Shown here in pieces: positions 9,261 through 18,246 of a stretch of 64,000 nucleotides of DNA. The notes under the pieces are model-generated. The model had not been told where the DNA came from and ran no database searches. It saw only the letters and a program-made list of their open reading frames with translations. Location: NCBI GenBank assembly GCA_022843785.1, contig JALHMZ010000003.1, positions 62,001 to 126,000 on the forward strand, written 5' to 3'. The translations under genes and the position numbers were made by a program. The first letter of the stretch is position 1. The number at the start of each line of letters is the position of its first letter. Source of the stretch: Nitrospira sp. (GTDB taxonomy: Bacteria; Nitrospirota; Nitrospiria; Nitrospirales; Nitrospiraceae).

Positions 9261-9326
9261 CTTAACAATTAGTTAACACAAGCTTGAGAATGGCGTCGTT
9301 TCTCGCTACTGGCGTCTCGATATACT
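9261..9326 (+). promoter_or_regulatory. Candidate Pho box and promoter of the exopolysaccharide operon
   Basis: In the 385-bp gap before the WecA-like gene, CTTAAC (9261-9266), GTTAAC (9272-9277) and CTTGAG (9283-9288) lie at exact 11-bp spacing. Two more weak hexamers stay in phase (9294, 9305), and a -10-like TATACT lies at 9321-9326, 10 bp after the last. This is the same layout as the boxes upstream of pstS and the PhoB-like gene. Direction to the right is assumed from the -10 and from the downstream gene. The rest of the gap (9095-9260 and 9327-9479) shows nothing definite. Confidence 0.6.
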
Positions 9327-9479
9327 GTTAACCTCTCGGACCAAGTGTGCCGGATTGACATGAAGCCGGTGACACAACCCGTCATGCTGTCGTTGATCGG
9401 AATCATGTATTGGGAATATCCGTCGTGGCCACGCGGTTGCGACGGCTAGGTGGCCCTGTCAGGTGAATATCATCGCCCT

Positions 9480-11102
9480 ATGTCGACGCCCTTGTTCTTC
9501 AGCTTTCTCGCCTCTCTTGTGATCAGCATGGCGCTGATCCCCCTTCTGACTGCCTCCGCCTGGCGGTTTCAGTTCGTCGATATGCCCGGCGACCGGCGCG
9601 CCCATCACGCGCCGATGGCCAAAGTCGGAGGGATTGCTTTTGCCGCCGCCACCTTTGCCGCGGTGCTGCTCTGGGCGCCGAAGGATCAGCTCATTCTGTC
9701 CAGCCTGGCGGGCGGCGCGGTCATTCTCTTGTTCGGTGTGTGGGACGACCGGGTAGATCTTCACTACAGTGTGAAGTTTCTCGGCCAGATTCTGGCCGCT
9801 GCGGTGGTCATCGGGTTTGCCGGGCTTCGCCTGTCGGCGTTGCCGTTTATGGGCGATGTAGTCATTCCCGAATGGGTGGCCATCCCGCTCACACTCATCC
9901 TGATCGTCGGTGTGACGAACGCGGTGAATTTAGCCGATGGACTGGACGGGTTGGCGGGAGGCTTGTCTCTGATCAGTTTTGCCGGCATCGCATTTCTGGC
10001 ATACCAGGCGGAAGAATCCCAATTGGTATTTTTGATGGTGGCGGTTTTGGGAGGGCTGTTGGGTTTCCTGCGGTTCAACACCTATCCGGCGCGAATCTTC
10101 ATGGGCGATGCCGGGAGTCAGTTTTTGGGGCACTACCTTGCGGTCGCCGCCATTCTGTTGACGGATCTGAGCAACGCGTTCTATAGCCCGGTGTTGATGC
10201 TGTTTCTGTGGGGTGTGCCGCTGTTGGATACGGCGGGTGTCATGGTGCAACGGCTTCTGGAAGGACGCTCGCCATTCGTCGGCGACCGTAACCATCTGCA
10301 TTATAAGCTTCTGGCGATGGGGCTCCAACACCGCCAGGCCGTGACGGTGATTTATGCCGTCCATGGACTGATGGTGTCCTCCGCCTATCTGCTTCGATGG
10401 GAATCCGATGCGACCGCTTTCGCCGTGTATGTTGCGTTCGCGTTGGCAATCTTATCCTTATTCATCACGGCGAAACAGCGCCCGGTTGTTCAGGGCCTGC
10501 AGCCTGAGCAGGCTAAGACTCTTGAGGCAGGAGAACCCGGAGGCTGGTATTCCACGCTGCCGGCACAATTGCTCGGACTCGCCGTTCCGGTTTTTCTGGC
10601 TTCCGCCGTTTTTTTACCGGCGGATGTGTCGGTCGATCTCGGGTATGTCGCGACCGGATTATTCGTGATCATGTCGGCAGGCTGTCTCATTGCGCCTTCA
10701 GCCAGGCCGATGATGGTCCGCGTTGGTCTGTATCTCGGCGCGACGTTCATCATCTATCTGCTGGAGCAGCCGATGCCCGCGGGGTGGTCGATCCTACATG
10801 CTTCCCTGAACGGCTTCTTCGTCCTGTTGGCAGGGTTGATCATGTTGACGATTCGATTCAGTGGCAAACAACGATTTGAGACGACGCCGTTGGATTACCT
10901 GATGATGTTCTTGGCGTTTGCGATCCCGTTTTTGCCTGAGATGCGCATCGGGGACATCAACCTGAGCATCCTGACGGCCAAGATGATCGTCATGTTTCTC
11001 GCGTTCGAATTGATGCTCCATAGTTTCGCTGAACGACTCATGCAATTCGGTCTGGTGTCCTTGTGGGTGCTGCTGATTCTGGGATTGAGGGTCTGGTTGT
11101 AG
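9480..11102 (+). CDS. WecA/MraY-family polyprenyl-phosphate sugar-1-phosphate transferase with long C-terminal extension
   Basis: The protein has 540 residues from the ATG at 9480 (a GTG at 9450 is in frame). The first 320 or so residues are a WecA-type transferase that starts glycan assembly on undecaprenyl phosphate: GDRRAHHAPMAKVGGIAF, then the acidic pair in FGVWDDRVDLHYSVKFLGQ, then NAVNLADGLDGLAGG, then FMGDAGSQFLG, then the basic loop GDRNHLHYKLLAMG. After this come six or more further membrane segments (about 310-540) that ordinary WecA lacks. It is the first gene of the XrtA-type polysaccharide operon, with a candidate Pho box in front. Confidence 0.88.
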   Translation: MSTPLFFSFLASLVISMALIPLLTASAWRFQFVDMPGDRRAHHAPMAKVGGIAFAAATFAAVLLWAPKDQLILSSLAGGAVILLFGVWDDRVDLHYSVKFLGQILAAAVVIGFAGLRLSALPFMGDVVIPEWVAIPLTLILIVGVTNAVNLADGLDGLAGGLSLISFAGIAFLAYQAEESQLVFLMVAVLGGLLGFLRFNTYPARIFMGDAGSQFLGHYLAVAAILLTDLSNAFYSPVLMLFLWGVPLLDTAGVMVQRLLEGRSPFVGDRNHLHYKLLAMGLQHRQAVTVIYAVHGLMVSSAYLLRWESDATAFAVYVAFALAILSLFITAKQRPVVQGLQPEQAKTLEAGEPGGWYSTLPAQLLGLAVPVFLASAVFLPADVSVDLGYVATGLFVIMSAGCLIAPSARPMMVRVGLYLGATFIIYLLEQPMPAGWSILHASLNGFFVLLAGLIMLTIRFSGKQRFETTPLDYLMMFLAFAIPFLPEMRIGDINLSILTAKMIVMFLAFELMLHSFAERLMQFGLVSLWVLLILGLRVWL

Positions 11103-11125
11103 TGCCGGGCCTAAGGAGACGTGGT

Positions 11126-13519
11126 ATGCGTGAATACGTACAGAGGATTGTCATTTTGTTGATCGGGGTTGTGCTCGCTGTCAGTGGTTGTGGAGGTCCT
11201 GAAGAACGGAAAGCCAGCTATCTGGCTAAAGCCGAAGAATATGTTCAAGCCGGTAATTTTCCCAAGGCCCGTGTTGCGCTGCGGAACGTGCTCAAAATCG
11301 ATCCGAAAGATGCCGAGGCATACTACTTGTTTGCCGAAGTCGAAGAGAAAGAAAAGAACTGGAAAAACGCATTCGCCAACTATCAGCGGGTGGTGGAATT
11401 GGTGCCGGACCATGAACGGGCAGTACTCAAACTTGCCAAGTTTTTTCTTGAAGCGCGCGCGACCGACAAGGTCCTTGAGATGACCCAAAAAGTGTTGGCG
11501 AAAACGCCCGGCCATGTTGAGGCTCAGACCCTGACCATCGCCGTGCAGGCGCTCAAGGGCGACCTTGCGGGAGCCCTGCTTGAGGCGGAGGGGCTGGGGA
11601 GCCGGAATCCGACTGACCCGGACGCCGCTACGCTGCTGGCTACGCTGTATCTTGCGCAAAACCGGCCTGCCGCTGTCGAGCCGGTGATGCAAAGGGCGGT
11701 CGAGGCGAATCCCGGCAATCTTCAGCTCATGGATTCCTTTGCTTCCGCATTGATACGCCTGCAAAAGCACGACCGCGCGGAAGAGGTCTTGAAGCAGATC
11801 ATCGAGGCGGAGCCGAAAAATCTGGATCGCCGCGTCCGGCTGGCCGGTTTCTATGACGAGCGCCGGCAGTATGACAAAGCGGAAGCTCTGTTACGCGAGG
11901 TAATTCGGCTGGATTCTGAGAACGAGCAGCGCTATCTGGCGCTGGCTAAGTTTCAGTACGCGCGTAAGGGAACGGCTGAGAGCGAAGCGGCTTTGATGGA
12001 GGCCGAGAAGGCGCTTCCAAAGTCCCCGGCAATCCGGTTTGTGTTGGGTGAGCTGTATGAATTGAATCGACAACCGGAAAAAGCGCGGGCTGTGTATGAG
12101 GAGGCGGGGAATGACTTTCGAGGCAAACCGGCCGAGTCCGAAGCGAAGGTCAAGCTGGCGGCGATCGATTGGTCGGCCGGTAAGCGGGAAGAGGCGGAGA
12201 AGCAGGTGGCGGATGTGCTCAAGGAGAATCCACGCTCGTCCGATGCCCTGCTGTTACGGGGGAAAATTGCGCTGCAGCGAGGCGATGCGAGGGACGCAAT
12301 TCAAGATTTTCGCTCCGTGTTGAAGGATCAGCCGGAGTTGGCGGAGGTCTATGTGTTGCTCGGCCGGGCCTACCTGGCGACATCCGATCAGGCCCTTGCG
12401 AAGGAAAGCCTGGAGAAGGCGGTTGCGCTCAATCCGAGGTTGAGCGAAGCGCAGATGGCCTTGGCTGCATTGGATTCCTCGTCGGGAAATATGAAGGATG
12501 CCCGTGCCCGTGTGGAGGGGTTGTCCAAGCAGGATCCGAAGAACCTTCAAACCTTGAGTGTGTTGCTACGGCTGCAGGCCGCGGAAAAAGACTGGGCTGC
12601 GACGGAAGAGACCCTATCCCGTGCCCGCGCAGCCGGGGCCGACAGCGCGATGGCTGATCTGGCTGAAGGCCGCCTCCATCAGGCCCGCAAGGAGTGGGAT
12701 CAGGCTCGAGCGGCCTTTGAACGCGTCTATACCAGATACCCCGAATCGCCTGAACCGCTGATTGCCCTGGTGCAACTCAGTCTGCAGCAACGCAAACCGG
12801 CAGAGGCCAAGAAACGCCTCGACGAGGTGCTCGCCCGCAATCCGAACCACCCCTATGCGGCCGGTCTGTATGGAGAAATCATTCTCATGGAGGGAGATCG
12901 GACGGGAGCCGAGAACCGGTTTCGTGAGGCGATACAACGAAAACCGGACTGGGCTCAGCCCTGGCAGCATCTGGCCAGTCTCAAGCTGGCGCAGCGTCAA
13001 TCAGAAGAGGCGCGGGAAATTTTGGAGCGCGGCCTGAAAGCGAATCCCAAGAGCGAGGAACTCCGTCTCCTTCTGGCGACGTCATTGACGGAGGCCGGCC
13101 AGGTTGATCAGGCAATCGTTGAGTACGAGGCATTGTTACAACACAATCCTCGCGCACTTGTGGCGGCCAACAATTTGGCATCGCTGCTGGCCGATCAGAA
13201 GGGTGATCAGAAGAGCCTCGAGAGGGCCCTGGCGGTCGCGAAGGATTTCGAAACCGTGGCGCCCAATCCCTACTTCCTCGATACGCTGGGCTGGGTCCAT
13301 CACAAGCTGGGGAATTCAGGCCAGGCCCTGCATTTCATTCAACAGGCCGCGGCTAAGGCGCCGGACCATCCGGTGGTGAATTATCATCTGGGTCTCGCCT
13401 ACTTCAAAGCGGGCCAGACGGCGGAGGCGAAAACTCACCTTGAGAAGGCCGTGGCTGCTCCGAAGCCCTTTCCCGGACTGGATGAAGCCAAGTCCGTGTT
13501 GGCCCAGTTACAAGGATGA
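11126..13519 (+). CDS. prsT: XrtA/PEP-CTERM system TPR-repeat lipoprotein PrsT
   Basis: The ATG at 11126 has AAGGAG 9 bp upstream. The product has 797 residues: a lipoprotein signal with lipobox VSGC at about 20-23, then almost continuous TPR repeats (for example KARVALRNVLKIDPKDAEAYY at about 47-67, and similar units of 34 residues to the end). This is the architecture of the PEP_TPR_lipo/PrsT family (TIGR02917), found only in exopolysaccharide loci tied to exosortase XrtA. It probably acts in the periplasm as a scaffold for polymer export. The stop overlaps the next start by 4 bp. Confidence 0.92.
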   Translation: MREYVQRIVILLIGVVLAVSGCGGPEERKASYLAKAEEYVQAGNFPKARVALRNVLKIDPKDAEAYYLFAEVEEKEKNWKNAFANYQRVVELVPDHERAVLKLAKFFLEARATDKVLEMTQKVLAKTPGHVEAQTLTIAVQALKGDLAGALLEAEGLGSRNPTDPDAATLLATLYLAQNRPAAVEPVMQRAVEANPGNLQLMDSFASALIRLQKHDRAEEVLKQIIEAEPKNLDRRVRLAGFYDERRQYDKAEALLREVIRLDSENEQRYLALAKFQYARKGTAESEAALMEAEKALPKSPAIRFVLGELYELNRQPEKARAVYEEAGNDFRGKPAESEAKVKLAAIDWSAGKREEAEKQVADVLKENPRSSDALLLRGKIALQRGDARDAIQDFRSVLKDQPELAEVYVLLGRAYLATSDQALAKESLEKAVALNPRLSEAQMALAALDSSSGNMKDARARVEGLSKQDPKNLQTLSVLLRLQAAEKDWAATEETLSRARAAGADSAMADLAEGRLHQARKEWDQARAAFERVYTRYPESPEPLIALVQLSLQQRKPAEAKKRLDEVLARNPNHPYAAGLYGEIILMEGDRTGAENRFREAIQRKPDWAQPWQHLASLKLAQRQSEEAREILERGLKANPKSEELRLLLATSLTEAGQVDQAIVEYEALLQHNPRALVAANNLASLLADQKGDQKSLERALAVAKDFETVAPNPYFLDTLGWVHHKLGNSGQALHFIQQAAAKAPDHPVVNYHLGLAYFKAGQTAEAKTHLEKAVAAPKPFPGLDEAKSVLAQLQG

Positions 13520-14130
13520 ACATGACACATCCGGCTCTCATCGTTCGACAGGCCATGTGGTGCCTGATGGCCAGTTGTTTCATACAAGGCTGCGCGGGCC
13601 TGGCGGTGTTTCAAACGGAGACCATCGAATCGAAGCCGTTTCCTGAGGCCGCGTATCTGCTGGGTCCCGAGGACGTGGTGAAAATTGCTGTGTGGAGGGA
13701 TGAGCAGCTGACGCAAGAAGTGGTCGTGCGTCCGGACGGCATGATCTCGTTTCCGCTCGTCGGGGACGTGCCCGCGGCGGGCAGGACGATCGAGGATGTA
13801 CGGCTTGAGCTGGTCAAGCGCCTCGGCAAATTCGTTCCGAATCCGCACGTGTCGGTCTTGGCCCTCAAGCTGCATAGTTACAAGATCTATGTCACGGGGC
13901 GTGTCCATAAGCCCGGTGAATTTCTGGTCGGCCATTATACCGATGTGTTACAGGCATTGAGTCTGGCCGGCGGACTGACCCCGTTCGCATCCGAAAACGA
14001 TATCAAGGTGATGAGGCGGGATCAGGGAGGACAACAGGTATTTCGGTTCAGATATGGCGATGTCCGTAATGGAAAGGGACTTGAGCAGAACATCCTGTTG
14101 CAGCGGGGAGATGTGGTGGTGGTTCCCTAA
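13516..14130 (+). CDS. Polysaccharide export outer-membrane lipoprotein (Wza-like, XrtA-associated)
   Basis: The 204-residue protein has a lipoprotein signal (lipobox IQGC at about 22-25, MASCFIQGCAG), a Poly_export domain (AAYLLGPEDVVKIAVWRDEQLTQEVVVRPDG at about 45-75 and SFPLVGDVPAAGRTIEDV), and one SLBB domain (YKIYVTGRVHKPGEFLVGHY, then TDVLQALSLAGGLTPFA). This length and single SLBB match the PEP-CTERM-type exporters (TIGR03027) rather than full-length Wza. It overlaps prsT by ATGA, so the two are translationally coupled. The role is formation of the outer-membrane exit for the polymer. Confidence 0.92.
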   Translation: MNMTHPALIVRQAMWCLMASCFIQGCAGLAVFQTETIESKPFPEAAYLLGPEDVVKIAVWRDEQLTQEVVVRPDGMISFPLVGDVPAAGRTIEDVRLELVKRLGKFVPNPHVSVLALKLHSYKIYVTGRVHKPGEFLVGHYTDVLQALSLAGGLTPFASENDIKVMRRDQGGQQVFRFRYGDVRNGKGLEQNILLQRGDVVVVP

Positions 14131-14184
14131 TTCCGTAAAAGGGATCACTCCCTCACAACGTCCGTGAGCAATCAGCGAACCACG

Positions 14185-15384
14185 ATGGCGAGACGAAGGA
14201 TGTTCCTCTGGGTGTTATTCGCGGGAAGCCTGCTGGCCCTTGCCGATCGAGGAGAGATACAGGCGGCGGAATGGTCGGTGGAACCCTCGATGAGCGCCAA
14301 AGGCGAATACCATTCCAATCTACTGTTGGCATTCGGCCCGCAACGATCAACCTATGCCTACTGGCTGTCTCCAGCCGTACGATTCACCGGCGCGACCGAA
14401 TCACTCAAAGTGCACAGCCGGTTGGCGACGGATTTTGCCCAATACTTTGGCGGTAGGGATACCACCATCGTGAACGTATACTTTCCGCTCTCTGTCCAGT
14501 ATCGTGCTGAGCGGAGCATATGGGGGTTCAACGGCGGCCTGACTCGCGATAATACGTTACGGAGCGAATTGTTGCAAACCGGGGTGGTGCTCGCGTTTGC
14601 GCAGCGGAACTTATGGTCTGCCAACCCCACATGGACCTACAACGTGACGGAGCGAGTGTCGGCTGAAAGCTCGTACCAGTATCAACATGCGATGTATGAA
14701 GGCGGTGGTGCCCAGTTCGGTCTGATCGGCTATCAAGTCCATACGGGGAGCCAAGCACTGTCCTACAAGATTCGTGAGTCTGACTCGGTGCAGATCACCG
14801 GCATCTTCACCCGCTTTCTCGCGCCGGAACGGAATGACACGGTTACTGATACGTACGGGGTACAGATCGGAGGATCGCACGCATTTTCAGAGCACGTGAC
14901 CCTGTCCGCTTCCGGCGGGCCCCGATTTATTTCGAACAGCATCAACACCGGCTTTGGAACCTTGGAAGATAGAAGCACAGTGTGGACATTCAATGGAAAG
15001 GCGACGACGAGCTATGAACGGGCCCAACTGACGCTCAATATCGGAAGAGATATTTTCCCCAGCGGGCTTGGACTCTTGATCCAAACCGATCATCTGGGGG
15101 CGAACGCCAGCTATGAACTGACTGATAAGATTTCGATCTTTTTGAGCGGGCAGGCTTCGATCGTCAATTCGGTGGCGTCGGGCGCTTTGTCGGGATTGAG
15201 CAGGGAAACCAAATTCTTCAATCTGAGCCCGCAGATCAACTGGCGGGTCGACGAATATTGGAGCGTCGAGACCGGGTATACCTATTCGCGGCGCGAGCTC
15301 GAAGGAATCGACCAGAGCAGCGAATCCCATGCGTCGCGAGTGATGGTCACCTATGTCCCAGCGAAGCTGTCGATCGGGCGGTAA
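14185..15384 (+). CDS. PEP-CTERM-system-associated outer-membrane protein (TIGR03016-like)
   Basis: The protein has 399 residues from the ATG at 14185 (GTG 14164 would add seven residues; neither has a strong ribosome binding site). A signal peptide (FLWVLFAGSLLALADRGEIQA) is followed by EWSVEPSMSAKGEYHSNLLL and a run of alternating amphipathic strands to the end, such as VSAESSYQYQHAMYEGGGAQ and WSVETGYTYSRRELEG. This is the profile of the uncharacterised beta-barrel (TIGR03016) that accompanies XrtA loci between the exporter and the chain-length protein. It is likely an outer-membrane barrel; no enzyme motif is visible. Confidence 0.85.
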   Translation: MARRRMFLWVLFAGSLLALADRGEIQAAEWSVEPSMSAKGEYHSNLLLAFGPQRSTYAYWLSPAVRFTGATESLKVHSRLATDFAQYFGGRDTTIVNVYFPLSVQYRAERSIWGFNGGLTRDNTLRSELLQTGVVLAFAQRNLWSANPTWTYNVTERVSAESSYQYQHAMYEGGGAQFGLIGYQVHTGSQALSYKIRESDSVQITGIFTRFLAPERNDTVTDTYGVQIGGSHAFSEHVTLSASGGPRFISNSINTGFGTLEDRSTVWTFNGKATTSYERAQLTLNIGRDIFPSGLGLLIQTDHLGANASYELTDKISIFLSGQASIVNSVASGALSGLSRETKFFNLSPQINWRVDEYWSVETGYTYSRRELEGIDQSSESHASRVMVTYVPAKLSIGR

Positions 15385-15412
15385 GAGGTAGTAAGGAGAT
15401 AGTGGTGGCGAT

Positions 15413-17158
15413 ATGGAACAGGACTCGCTGAATCTTCGCGACATCGGACGCATCGCGCGGCGGCGACGGCTCCCGATAGTGGGTACCTTCGCGGCGCTTT
15501 CCGTCATCGCCGGCGCCGTGGCATTTCTGCTGCCCGCTGTGTACCGCTCGACCGCGACGATCTTGATCGAGGAACAGGAAATCCCCTCGGACATCGTCCG
15601 CTCCGCGATATCGAGTTATGCCGACCAGCGGATCGAAACGATCAAACAGCAGGTGATGACGCGGGCGACCCTGTGGAGAATCGTCGAGCAATATGGCTTG
15701 TATACCAAGTTGAGGCAGGGCAGCCCGACGGAGGAAGTCTTGCAGCGGTTCATTAAGGACATCCAGGTGGATGTCATGAACGTCAAGGTCATCGACAAAC
15801 GCACGCAAACGCCGACACAGGCGACGATCGCCTTCACCCTTGCCTATGACGGAGAAAGCCCTGAGATTACGCAGAAGGTCGCGAATGAGCTGACCAGCTT
15901 ATTTCTCGGCGAGAATCTCAAGACACGCGAGCGCCACGCGCAGGAGACGAGCGCCTTCCTGAAGAAAGAATCGGAACAGCTTGCCGAGCGCATTCAACAG
16001 ATCGAGGTGCAACTTGCCGGGATCAAGCAGAAGGCGGACGGCGCCCTGCCCGAGCTGACGTCGCTCAACATGACGATGCTCAATCAGGCCGAACGGGAGC
16101 TGCTGGATGCCGATCGGGATATCAGGTCGTTAGAGGAGCGGAGAACATATCTGGAAGGGGAGTTGGCCGTCCTGAAGCCGCAGACTCCGATCATTGGAGC
16201 CGGCGGCGAGCGCATTCTTGATTCGGGCGAACGGTTGAAGGCGCTGCGGGCGCAATATGCCGGCGCGATCGGGTATCTGTCTCCCGAACATCCGGATGTC
16301 CTGAAGATGCAGAATGAAATCGCCGCGTTGGAGCGCGAAACCGGGCAGCAGCCGACTCCTGAAGAATTGCATAAGAAACTCACCGGGGAACAGGCTCGTC
16401 TGGCAAGCCTCCTGGATCGATATGGAGAGGAGCATCCCGACATTATCCGGTCGCGTCAGGTTATTGCATCCCTTGCACAAGAGCTCGATCGCGCCGTCAA
16501 GACCGGCGTTCAACGCGCTTCAGTCAGACCAGAAAACCCCGCCTACATCAACATCCAATCCCAGCTGTCCTCGGCGACCGCCTCGCTTCAGGCGTTGCGC
16601 AAGTCGCGGGAAGGCATCAAGCGCCGGGTGGATGACTATGCCAAGCGTCTTGAACGGACGATCGAGATCGAGCCGGCCTATCTGGATCTCAGCAGAAATC
16701 GCGAGGAGTCCGTCAGAAAGCACATGGAGATCATGTCGCGGCTGTTGGAGGCGGATGTCTCGAAGGAGCTGGAAGTTCAGCGGAAGGGCGAACGGTTTTC
16801 GCTGATCGATCCTCCGGATCTGCCTCAAAAACCTGAGAAGCCGAATCGCCCTGTGATCATGATTCTCGGGCTGATTCTGGCGATCGGAGGCGGAGCCGGC
16901 AGCGGCGCTCTATTCGAACAGCTCGATCGCTCGATTCGAGAAGGCGCACAGCTCAGCAAGATTGTCGGGTTGCCTCCGCTGGCCGTCATTCCCTATGTGC
17001 CCAATCAGGACGATCTCCGGCGCCTCACGCGCCGCAGACTTCGGGTGGCGATGGCAGGAGTTGGTGTGGTGGTGATCACGGTGGTCTCAGTGCATGCGCT
17101 GGGGTATCCGATTGACGTCCTCTGGTACGCCGCTATGCGAAAACTTGGTCTGACCTAG
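15413..17158 (+). CDS. Polysaccharide chain-length determinant (Wzz/GNVR family, XrtA-associated)
   Basis: The product has 581 residues, with AAGGAG about 15 bp upstream of the ATG. An N-terminal Wzz domain (LRDIGRIARRRRLPIVGTFAALSV, first membrane helix at about 20-42) is followed by YRSTATILIEEQEIPSDIV. Long coiled-coil stretches lie at about 160-420, with the GNVR-type segment at about 430-460 and a second membrane helix at about 482-500. Such proteins sit in the inner membrane, reach into the periplasm and set polymer length together with a tyrosine autokinase, which here is the next gene but is separated by about 240 bp. A third hydrophobic stretch (about 545-570) is present at the C terminus. 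Confidence 0.9.
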   Translation: MEQDSLNLRDIGRIARRRRLPIVGTFAALSVIAGAVAFLLPAVYRSTATILIEEQEIPSDIVRSAISSYADQRIETIKQQVMTRATLWRIVEQYGLYTKLRQGSPTEEVLQRFIKDIQVDVMNVKVIDKRTQTPTQATIAFTLAYDGESPEITQKVANELTSLFLGENLKTRERHAQETSAFLKKESEQLAERIQQIEVQLAGIKQKADGALPELTSLNMTMLNQAERELLDADRDIRSLEERRTYLEGELAVLKPQTPIIGAGGERILDSGERLKALRAQYAGAIGYLSPEHPDVLKMQNEIAALERETGQQPTPEELHKKLTGEQARLASLLDRYGEEHPDIIRSRQVIASLAQELDRAVKTGVQRASVRPENPAYINIQSQLSSATASLQALRKSREGIKRRVDDYAKRLERTIEIEPAYLDLSRNREESVRKHMEIMSRLLEADVSKELEVQRKGERFSLIDPPDLPQKPEKPNRPVIMILGLILAIGGGAGSGALFEQLDRSIREGAQLSKIVGLPPLAVIPYVPNQDDLRRLTRRRLRVAMAGVGVVVITVVSVHALGYPIDVLWYAAMRKLGLT

Positions 17159-17309
17159 CAAGGGATGATTCATGATGTTCTATCTGGCGAGGATGTCTGT
17201 CTGGTCTATCTGGTCGGTTCGGTCCGAGGAGTGCAGGAGCGCGAGAGACCAAATAAACCGGAAAGAAGACTATTCTCTCGATATGCGCTCGCCTCGCATC
17301 GTCGGCGAA

Positions 17310-17376
17310 GCGGGCTTCACGAGAAACCTGCGTTAAGACGATTTTGCGATGAACGGTCATGAAGCGTGCGGGCTGA
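17310..17376 (+). repeat. Half copy of the dispersed stop-codon-associated repeat
   Basis: In the gap between the chain-length and kinase genes, CTTCACGAGAAAC, then GCGTTAA, then CGATTTTGCGATGAACGG, then TCATGAAGCGTGCGGGCTGA correspond nearly base for base to the right half of the repeat at 44404-44588. The left half is missing or too diverged to see. The rest of the gap (17159-17310) holds no gene I can support. Confidence 0.6.
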
Positions 17377-17398
17377 GAGAAAGGCGGGAGCAGTCACG

Positions 17399-18238
17399 AT
17401 GATGGACAAGTTGCAGAGTGCGATGAATCGTTTCAAGGCGCAGCAGGCCACGCAGTCGCCCCACAGGTCGAGCGCGCCGCATGCCGCCCCTCCGCCGGCC
17501 ATTGTGTATTCGCGAACCAGGTCGATCGCGATCCAGGAGGAGGTGTTGCGGGGTCATCGTCTTCTTACCGGGCATGACTCGCCGTTCGCGGATGTCTACA
17601 AGATTCTCAGAACGCAGGTCCTTCACCGGTTGCGGGAGAACGGCTGGAATATGCTGGGCGTGACCAGTCCGCGGGATGGCGCCGGCAAGACGCTCACGGC
17701 GATCAATCTGGCGATCGCCACCGCCACCGAGCCCACTCAAACGGTGCTGCTGGTCGACGCGGATCTCCGGGCGCCGCAGATTCACGAGGAGTTCGGGCTG
17801 GAGCAGGGGCCGGGATTGACGGAGTTTCTGCTCGACGGCCGGCCCATCGAGGATTTGCTGCTGTATCCCGGTCTCGGCCGCCTGGTTGTGCTGCCGGGAG
17901 GACGCGGAACGGAACAGTCCGCCGAACTGCTGACCTCTCCGCGCATGACGGCGCTCGGGAAAGAACTGAAGCATCGGTATGCGTCGCGTATCGTGATCTT
18001 CGATCTTCCGCCGGTGCTCGACCGCGCGGACGTATTGGCATTCAGCCCTCAATTGGACGCTCTGCTTCTCGTCGTGGAGGACGGCAGGACTTTGGAACCG
18101 GACCTCCAGCAGGCCGTGCAGGCGTTGAAAGGAAGCGCGCCCATACTGGGAACGGTCCTGAACAAGGTCGGGTACGATCAACTCAGCATCTCGAAAATCA
18201 AACGCCTGACCTTGGCGGATCGGAACCAGGGAAGGTAG
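17399..18238 (+). CDS. XrtA-associated tyrosine-protein kinase (BY-kinase)
   Basis: The protein has 279 residues from the ATG at 17399, preceded by AAGGCGGGAG. It is a cytoplasmic BY-kinase without the membrane part, as usual in the split (Wzd/Wze-like) arrangement. The Walker A motif is SPRDGAGKTLTAINL (about 86-100), Walker A' is VLLVDADLRAP and Walker B-like is IVIFDLPPVLDRADV. The C-terminal tyrosine cluster is poor: I see one Tyr in the last 20 residues (KVGYDQL). It works with the chain-length protein to control polymer assembly. The short gap to the ATPase (8 bp) indicates one transcript. Confidence 0.9.
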   Translation: MMDKLQSAMNRFKAQQATQSPHRSSAPHAAPPPAIVYSRTRSIAIQEEVLRGHRLLTGHDSPFADVYKILRTQVLHRLRENGWNMLGVTSPRDGAGKTLTAINLAIATATEPTQTVLLVDADLRAPQIHEEFGLEQGPGLTEFLLDGRPIEDLLLYPGLGRLVVLPGGRGTEQSAELLTSPRMTALGKELKHRYASRIVIFDLPPVLDRADVLAFSPQLDALLLVVEDGRTLEPDLQQAVQALKGSAPILGTVLNKVGYDQLSISKIKRLTLADRNQGR

Positions 18239-18246
18239 GGCTCAAT

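Noticed and set aside
14887..15594. 235-residue minus-strand frame
   Set aside because: Antisense to the outer-membrane protein and chain-length genes; no ribosome binding site.
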